This document shows positions 58,832 to 64,000 of a stretch of 64,000 nucleotides of DNA, in pieces. Made by a program: the position numbers and the translations under genes. Origin of the DNA: Actinomadura harenae (GTDB lineage: Bacteria; Actinomycetota; Actinomycetes; Streptosporangiales; Streptosporangiaceae); contig NZ_RFFG01000018.1 in assembly GCF_003696215.1 (NCBI RefSeq), positions 1 through 64,000 of the forward strand, written 5' to 3'. Below the pieces are notes generated by a model, which worked only from the letters and a program-made list of their open reading frames with translations, was not told the DNA's origin and did no database searches. Every line of letters starts with the position of its first letter. Position 1 is the first letter of the stretch.

Positions 58832-60085
58832 ATGGCAACCACCACTCAACCGGCCGCGGCCACCCCCGGGGCCCGCCAGATGCTGAACAAGGTCCCCGAG
58901 GTCACGATCTGGTTCTGGGTCATCAAGATCCTCTGCACCACGGTCGGTGAGAGCTTCGCCGACTGGATCAACACGACCCTCGGTGTCGGCCTCATCAACA
59001 CCTCGCTGCTCTTCACCGCCGTTCTGGCCGGAGCCCTGGGCTGGCAGCTCGGCACCAGGCGCTACGTCCCGTTCGTGTACTGGCTCACCGTCGTGGTGCT
59101 CAGCGTGACCGGCACCCTCTACACCGACATCCTCACCGACAGCCAGGGCGTCCCCCTCGCGGTGAGCAGCAGCGTGTTCGCCGGCGTCCTCGCCGTCGTC
59201 TTCGGGATCTGGTACGCCCGCGAGCGGACCCTGTCGATCCACAGCATCGTCACCCGCTCCCGCGAGCTCTTCTACTGGCTCGCCGTCCTGGTCACCTTCG
59301 CCCTCGGCACCGCGACCGGCGACTGGACCCTGGAGCTGACGGGCTGGGCCCCCGGCGTCTCCGTGCTCCTCCCGCTCGGACTCATCGCGGCCATCGTGCT
59401 CGCGTGGCGCCTCGGCGCGAACGTGGTGCTCTCCTTCTGGCTGGCCTACATCCTCACCCGCCCGCTCGGCGCCAACCTCGGCGACTGGCTCGCCTCGCCC
59501 GGCGGCGACGGCGGCCTGGGCCTCGGCACCGCGATGACCAGCGTGATCTTCCTGGCCGCGATCCTCGCCACCGTCCTCTACCTCGCCCGCAGCCGCAGCG
59601 ACGTCATCGAGACCCGCGGCCCGAACCAGACCGCACGGGCGGCGGACCCGGCGCGCGAGCGGATCATGCTCGGCTACTACGCCCTCGTGGCGATCGCCGC
59701 CACGGCGCTCCTGGTCTGGGCGCACCAGCGGCCGCACGCGGCCGTGGCCTCCGAGGAGGACGGACCCGCCCCCTCGTCCGCCCCTCTCACCCCGAAGCAG
59801 GCCACGTCCTCGTTCCCTCCCGCCGACATCGCCAGGTTCCGCAAGATCACAGCCGACACCCTGGCCAAGCTCAACGCGGGCCACCAGGCGGCCGCGACCA
59901 CCCGGGTCACCGCCCTCGAGACCGCCTGGGACGACGACCAGGCCAAGCTCCAGCGCAAGAACCCGAAGGCCTGGACCTTCCTCGACGGCGAGATCGACCA
60001 CGTCCTCAAGGCACTACGCGCCCCGAAGCCGGACAAGGCCGCCGAGATCCACGCCCTCAACGCCCTCCTCACCTCACTCAAGTGA
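58832..60085 (+). CDS. COG4705 multi-pass membrane protein with C-terminal extracytoplasmic domain
   Basis: A 417-residue protein. The first ~290 residues are the COG4705 core with about nine helices and its characteristic motifs: NKVPEVTIWFWVIKILCTTV, VYWLTVVVLSVTGTLYTDIL, ERTLSIHSIVTRSRELFYWL, FALGTATGD, FWLAYILTRPLGANLGDWLA. The last ~110 residues after a final helix are soluble and helical (FRKITADTLAKLNAGHQAAA). The family is often found beside OmpR-type two-component systems; its transport or sensing role is not established. Its 3' end overlaps the convergent STAND gene by 8 nt. Confidence 0.85.
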   Translation: MATTTQPAAATPGARQMLNKVPEVTIWFWVIKILCTTVGESFADWINTTLGVGLINTSLLFTAVLAGALGWQLGTRRYVPFVYWLTVVVLSVTGTLYTDILTDSQGVPLAVSSSVFAGVLAVVFGIWYARERTLSIHSIVTRSRELFYWLAVLVTFALGTATGDWTLELTGWAPGVSVLLPLGLIAAIVLAWRLGANVVLSFWLAYILTRPLGANLGDWLASPGGDGGLGLGTAMTSVIFLAAILATVLYLARSRSDVIETRGPNQTARAADPARERIMLGYYALVAIAATALLVWAHQRPHAAVASEEDGPAPSSAPLTPKQATSSFPPADIARFRKITADTLAKLNAGHQAAATTRVTALETAWDDDQAKLQRKNPKAWTFLDGEIDHVLKALRAPKPDKAAEIHALNALLTSLK

Positions 60086-63000
60086 GCGACGGCGCCCCGA
60101 TCCGCCGGTGGCGGTCGAGCACCTCGGCGACCGCGTGCACCACGTCCGGATCGGTTCGCGCCAGCGCCGGAAGTGCCCAGTACCAGCCGCCGGTGCCCAG
60201 GGCCCCGGCGATCAGTTCGGCGGCGTGGGCCGTCCCCGTGGCTTCCCCTGGACGCGTGTGATGCGCGAGGACGCGGAGCACCGACAGAGTCCAACCGTCC
60301 TCACCTGCGGCGACGTCGAGGTACGCGGGGACACCTGACAGATATCCGGCGACCGTCGCCTGCGCGATGCCTCTGGCGGCAGGATCCGGAACCTCATCGA
60401 CAAGGCTGCGAGCGTCCTTTTCCTCACCGCGCGCGGCCTGCAGCAGTGCGAGGCCGGTGGCCAGCAGGGGCTCGGTGGCGAGCCGGGCCCCTGCCGCCGT
60501 CCGCAGGGACGCAACGCGCGCCTCCACCCGCATCCCGGCGGCAAGACACCGGAATGCCTCGAACAGCTCGCCCCCGGACGCCGTCATCCCGACCCCCGGC
60601 AGGCCGTCGGCCACGACCCGCGCCACGAACCCCGCCGGATCGAGCCCTGCCCGAACGGCCAGAGCGGCCCGCCGATAGGGAATCCCGGCCTTCCCGAACG
60701 GCCGCGCCCCCGAGGCCGGACGGGCCCACTGCGCCGCTCGTTCACCCTCGCCTCCATGTGCGAACGCCTGAGCGACCAGGGCCCGCATCTCCGGCGTCCG
60801 CGCCGCCCCCGCCCTCTCAGCGACCGCCACCGCCTCCACCGCACACCGCACTGCCTCGCCAGAACGCCGCCCCTCGGCATACGCCCTGGTCGCCGCCCCC
60901 AGCACGCGCACATGCAGCAGCGGGTCAGTCCGTCCGGTCGTCAATGAGGCAAGCCGGGCGTCCGCGTCCTCGCCAGCACGCACGAGCGCTTCAGCAAGGA
61001 AGGGAAGCCAAGCGACCTGCGCCTCCCCCTCGGCGACGGCCTTCATGTGCTCATCGAGACGCCGCCTGAGCTGCGGACCGTTACCAAGACTGGACGAATG
61101 CTGAACCTCGCACAGCAGAGACGCCTCTTCTGCTTCACCAACGTCCTCCGCCTCGGCGTCGAGCAGTGACGCGGCCCGCGCCGTGACCTCCGCTGGAAAC
61201 CCAGCGAGCATGTCGTGGGTCTCAGCACGTAGCAGGCCGAGGTCAAGGCGCGCCTGCACCAACAGAGCCAGCGAGTCACCGAGCCTGTCGTCCCGCGCGG
61301 TGCCCAGGGCCTGCCGCGCCCCGTCCCTCGCGACCTTCTCCAGTTCACGGGCCTGAGGCCAGGTCTCCGATCCCTGGATGTCGTCCCCCGTTGCCTTGGC
61401 CAGCGCAGAAGCGGTCATGGCACAGCAGTCGACCGCGACGAGACCGGAGGAATCCGCCACCAGCCCTTCGGAGAGCTCCTTCATCCTCCGCAGGCACTCG
61501 TCGCGTCGTCCCGGATCGTGCTCGGTCAGGGACGCCCAGATCTGAACTGCGAAAACCGGAGCGTCCACCTCCTGACGCTCCGCCTCGTCGAATAGGGCCC
61601 TCGACACCCGCTCCGCGAAGGCGGGGTCGGATCCGCGAAGCAGGCCCGCTGCCCTTGCCGCCGGTTCGACGTTCTCCGGACGGCAGAGGTCCACGCCGCT
61701 CAGCAGGCGAATCGCGTCGTCGGCCAGTCCCACCTCGGCCAGGACGACGGCCGTCCGCGGGACGATCGCCCAGGTGTCCCATTCGGCCGCGCCGGATGTC
61801 GAACCGGGCTCCCGTTCCGCCCTTTCGGCCCACACCGCCGCCTCACGCGCGAGCTCCTTCGCCTCCCCCTCCGTCCCCAGGGACGAGAGCACTCGGACCA
61901 CTTCAGCGAGCCGGACCGCCTTGGAAGCCGGATCATCCGTCCTCAAGGCCAGCGATCGTGCCCTCTCCACATCCCCGACCAGGCACAACGCCCGCAACAC
62001 CGCGCGCGGAACGGGCCGGCTCCGCGCCTCCAGCAGCGACCTCGACGCCGCCGCCGACGCCAGGACGACAGGCGTCGGCACCATCTGCGCGACCTCGTCC
62101 AACGAGGCGAGCGCAAGATCGGCCCGCCCTCGGTCCGCAAGCCTCAGCAGCCGACGATGGTCGAGCGCGAACGCGACACGCCGCTCGCCGCCACCGGTCC
62201 ACGGCAGGGGATCCAGATAGCCGTGAAGCAGATACCCAGGCGAATCAGCAGGCCATCCCGCCTCCCGATACCCATCGGCCCACCCATGGATGCGCTGGAG
62301 GAGCGCCGAGCGCGTGTCCTCGTCCAGCGCGCCCAAGGCCGCTCGGTACAGATCCCTGTACGCCAGGACGAACGCGTCGGGTTCCAACTCCGCAGGGCAG
62401 AGCCCCCGGCTGGCAACGCTGTGCAGCAGAAGATCCAGATCGTGAGGGATCGTCATTTCGGTATGCCCACCGGTCCGGACCAGCTTGACCAGGTCGTTCT
62501 TTGTGAGAGCGCCGTTGGCCACCGCCAGAAAGCCCACGATCTCCTGCTTCCAGGAACCCCCGTCAGCAAGCAACGCGGTGAGGTCGCGTCGAGCCACAGC
62601 GCGCAGGGTCGCCGCCTCGAGCGACGGCCGAAACCCCGCGATCGGAACAGCCTTCCGCAAGGGATGGTCCGGCAGGACGTCGTCCGGCAGGGGCGGATGC
62701 CACCGATGACTGACCAGAACGACCAGCCCCGCGTACGGCCTTGGCGGGAGCAGCGAGGCAATACTCACGTCATCTGAGGAGGGCCCGACATCACCGTCCA
62801 GCCCGTCGATCAATATCAGTAGATTTCTGTGATTATCCACGCTCTTCGCAGCAGCCGCCTTATACAGCTCGAGAAGAGCGACGGCGGCATCCCGAGCGGC
62901 AGGCGGCTTCTTCCTCACATATTTACTCAGTTCGGCGCACATGGTCGCGAGGAAGTCCCGAGCCGAGTCGCTCCTGAACTGGGTGACGAAGTAGGCGACA

Positions 63001-63551
63001 AGGTCGGTGTTCGGCAACGCGAAGTCCGCGGCGAAAGTGGCGAGCAGCGCGGTCTTTCCCGCCCCGGGCGGCGCCACCAGCGACAGGTAGCCCGAGCCAC
63101 TGCCGACCAGCTCGTGCAGCTGGTCGAGGTCGGCCTGTCGCCCTTTCAGCTCCTGAGGTCTGCACTTCTCAGCCAAATGAGGCCGGTACAGGCGAGGAGC
63201 CGAATGGCCGGATTTACGCGGCTTACCTCCCCTGTTCCTCTCAGCCTCCTCCCGAGCTGCCTTCCAGAGGTCGTCCCACTGCTGTGGCGTACGCACCGAC
63301 TTCCGGAGGTGTCGCTCCATGACCTTGATCGCGTTCCGGGCCACCTGCCACGACTCGTCCGACGTCGGCGTCTCCCTCCCGCTTACCCACTCGCTGAATC
63401 TCGTCCTGCTCGCACCCGCCCTCTTGCAGATCTCCGTACTCGTGAGGGGGCGGCCTCGGATGTTCGTCGCCTGGTCGCGAAGTGACCTCAGTGCGACCGC
63501 GAAACTCTCCCGGGCCTCCCTTTGCGAGCCCGGCTCATCCCCCACGCTCAT
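60078..63551 (-). CDS. STAND-like NTPase with N-terminal HTH and helical-repeat C-terminus
   Basis: An 1157-residue protein. An XRE-like HTH lies at ~36-65 (TSTEICKRAGASRTRFSEWV, SGRETPTSDESWQV). A linker leads to a P-loop NTPase with Walker A LVAPPGAGKTALLATFAADF (~159-178) and Walker B NLLILIDGLDGD (~243-254). A long Ala/Arg-rich solenoid of TPR-like helices makes up the remaining ~750 residues. STAND proteins of this layout serve as signal-gated regulators or as defence sensors; no effector domain is visible besides the HTH. The ATG at 63551 was chosen because the HTH begins just after it; the open frame runs to 63989. Confidence 0.78.
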   Translation of the reverse strand: MSVGDEPGSQREARESFAVALRSLRDQATNIRGRPLTSTEICKRAGASRTRFSEWVSGRETPTSDESWQVARNAIKVMERHLRKSVRTPQQWDDLWKAAREEAERNRGGKPRKSGHSAPRLYRPHLAEKCRPQELKGRQADLDQLHELVGSGSGYLSLVAPPGAGKTALLATFAADFALPNTDLVAYFVTQFRSDSARDFLATMCAELSKYVRKKPPAARDAAVALLELYKAAAAKSVDNHRNLLILIDGLDGDVGPSSDDVSIASLLPPRPYAGLVVLVSHRWHPPLPDDVLPDHPLRKAVPIAGFRPSLEAATLRAVARRDLTALLADGGSWKQEIVGFLAVANGALTKNDLVKLVRTGGHTEMTIPHDLDLLLHSVASRGLCPAELEPDAFVLAYRDLYRAALGALDEDTRSALLQRIHGWADGYREAGWPADSPGYLLHGYLDPLPWTGGGERRVAFALDHRRLLRLADRGRADLALASLDEVAQMVPTPVVLASAAASRSLLEARSRPVPRAVLRALCLVGDVERARSLALRTDDPASKAVRLAEVVRVLSSLGTEGEAKELAREAAVWAERAEREPGSTSGAAEWDTWAIVPRTAVVLAEVGLADDAIRLLSGVDLCRPENVEPAARAAGLLRGSDPAFAERVSRALFDEAERQEVDAPVFAVQIWASLTEHDPGRRDECLRRMKELSEGLVADSSGLVAVDCCAMTASALAKATGDDIQGSETWPQARELEKVARDGARQALGTARDDRLGDSLALLVQARLDLGLLRAETHDMLAGFPAEVTARAASLLDAEAEDVGEAEEASLLCEVQHSSSLGNGPQLRRRLDEHMKAVAEGEAQVAWLPFLAEALVRAGEDADARLASLTTGRTDPLLHVRVLGAATRAYAEGRRSGEAVRCAVEAVAVAERAGAARTPEMRALVAQAFAHGGEGERAAQWARPASGARPFGKAGIPYRRAALAVRAGLDPAGFVARVVADGLPGVGMTASGGELFEAFRCLAAGMRVEARVASLRTAAGARLATEPLLATGLALLQAARGEEKDARSLVDEVPDPAARGIAQATVAGYLSGVPAYLDVAAGEDGWTLSVLRVLAHHTRPGEATGTAHAAELIAGALGTGGWYWALPALARTDPDVVHAVAEVLDRHRRIGAPSLT

Positions 63552-63681
63552 TTCACCCGCCCTCACGTCAGTCCGCGGAATTTTCTTTCCTGCCCCTGGC
63601 CAGCGGCAACACGACCGAACCAGAGATCCGACCTCGCCGGAAACCTGCCGGACACGAGACAACCGGTGCAGTCGTCGACCA

Positions 63682-63691
63682 CGAACGTTCG
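63682..63691. promoter_or_regulatory. short palindrome in the divergent STAND/small-gene promoter
   Basis: CGAACGTTCG, a 10-bp palindrome in the 168-bp region between the divergent starts at 63551 and 63720. A possible operator for the HTH of the STAND protein (inference). Confidence 0.3.
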
Positions 63692-63719
63692 GTCGGCTCG
63701 TCCGGGAGGAGCCCCCATC

Positions 63720-63974
63720 ATGTCCGTACTGCCCGCCCTGCTGACGAACGCCACGATCCTGGCCGCCGCGACAGGGCTCACCTACGCCGTGACGATGTTC
63801 AGCGTCGCATTGGTCTCGGTCGCCTCCCGCTCCCCGGCCCGCCGCCGCGACGCACGGGCGACCCTGGCGCTCCTGGTGCGCCGAGGTCCCGACCGCGACC
63901 AGCATTTTCGTCGTCCGAAAAGCAGAAACCCCACGTCGCGCGCTTCCAAGCCGGAAGGTAGAAAGACCTTTTGA
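63720..63974 (+). CDS. small single-pass membrane protein
   Basis: An 84-residue protein with one strong transmembrane helix (ILAAATGLTYAVTMFSVALV) and a ~45-residue very basic cytoplasmic tail rich in Arg (RSPARRRDARATLALLVRRG). The ATG at 63720 follows GGGAGGAG. It is divergent from the STAND ATPase gene. No family is recognised. It could be an unrelated membrane protein or the membrane partner of the ATPase. Confidence 0.55.
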   Translation: MSVLPALLTNATILAAATGLTYAVTMFSVALVSVASRSPARRRDARATLALLVRRGPDRDQHFRRPKSRNPTSRASKPEGRKTF

Positions 63975-64000
63975 AGCAGTCTTCATCAATCTCCGGACGA
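63975..64000. other. window end, no feature seen
   Basis: Twenty-six bases follow the last stop codon. No start codon with an open frame of useful length or hairpin can be judged here. Confidence 0.5.

Noticed and set aside
63552..63989. N-terminal extension of the STAND protein
   Set aside because: The frame is open but low-complexity, overlaps the divergent promoter and small gene, and the conserved HTH begins after 63551.

Overview
The window is GC-rich actinomycete chromosome, probably from a spore-forming Streptosporangiales/Thermomonosporaceae relative such as Actinomadura. The evidence is the strong G/C bias at third codon positions, GTG and TTG starts, WhiJ-type XRE regulators paired with DUF397 proteins, and many MarR/TetR/ArsR-controlled efflux pumps. 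The genus is inferred. No rRNA, tRNA, CRISPR array, transposase, integrase or replication origin was found.

A conserved housekeeping backbone runs through the window in the order recalled from the Mycobacterium tuberculosis Rv1109c-Rv1084 region. It comprises the lipid-droplet-associated protein C-terminus (1-494), xseA (7903), xseB (9711), a DUF4245 protein (9969), glpX (11503), fumarase (29875, plus fumC at 33378), a PIN-PhoH protein (47247), a cis-prenyltransferase (48897) and a DUF255 thioredoxin-like protein (54689). Accessory modules fill the gaps.

Region by region. 0.6-7.8 kb holds two tandem, divergent regulator/MFS modules and a MarR/MFS unit. 7.9-12.5 kb holds exonuclease VII and glpX. 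12.6-19 kb holds a DUF6348/DUF2199 protein and secreted or exported proteins (two small Cys-containing proteins, a Tat protein with an aspartyl-protease fold, a carboxylesterase) plus a cupin. 19.1-21.0 kb is a WhiJ/DUF397 pair divergent from two small orphan-family genes (families A and B). 21.0-29.8 kb holds TetR units, a SMI1 protein, a DUF1707 protein, an MFS pump and a MocR/EamA pair. 29.9-34.8 kb has two different fumarases around a Ser/Thr kinase. 34.8-40.7 kb is a mirror-symmetric regulatory island (two XRE-TPR paralogues, families A and B, DUF4357, a HATPase and a PCMT-like methyltransferase) bounded by inverted 88-bp repeats. 40.7-47.2 kb holds a serine hydrolase, a two-component system and three tandem cell-wall transglycosylases. 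47.2-54.5 kb holds PhoH, the prenyltransferase, orphan genes, a DHA2 pump with TetR, and an NlpC/P60 hydrolase. 54.7-63.9 kb holds the DUF255 protein, an OmpR-type two-component system beside a COG4705 membrane protein, and an 1157-residue STAND-like ATPase with an N-terminal HTH beside a small membrane protein.

Two regulatory themes recur. Many genes, mostly regulators and orphan genes, lack a Shine-Dalgarno and start 6-8 nt after a TANNNT -10 hexamer, which implies leaderless transcripts. Efflux genes sit next to their own regulator with a visible palindromic operator. Short tandem repeats repeatedly sit at or just after stop codons. The best candidates for an undescribed system are the A/B family clusters (20.2-21.0 and 34.9-39.1 kb) and the STAND ATPase with its divergent small membrane protein (60.1-64.0 kb). 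Functions for these are inference only.
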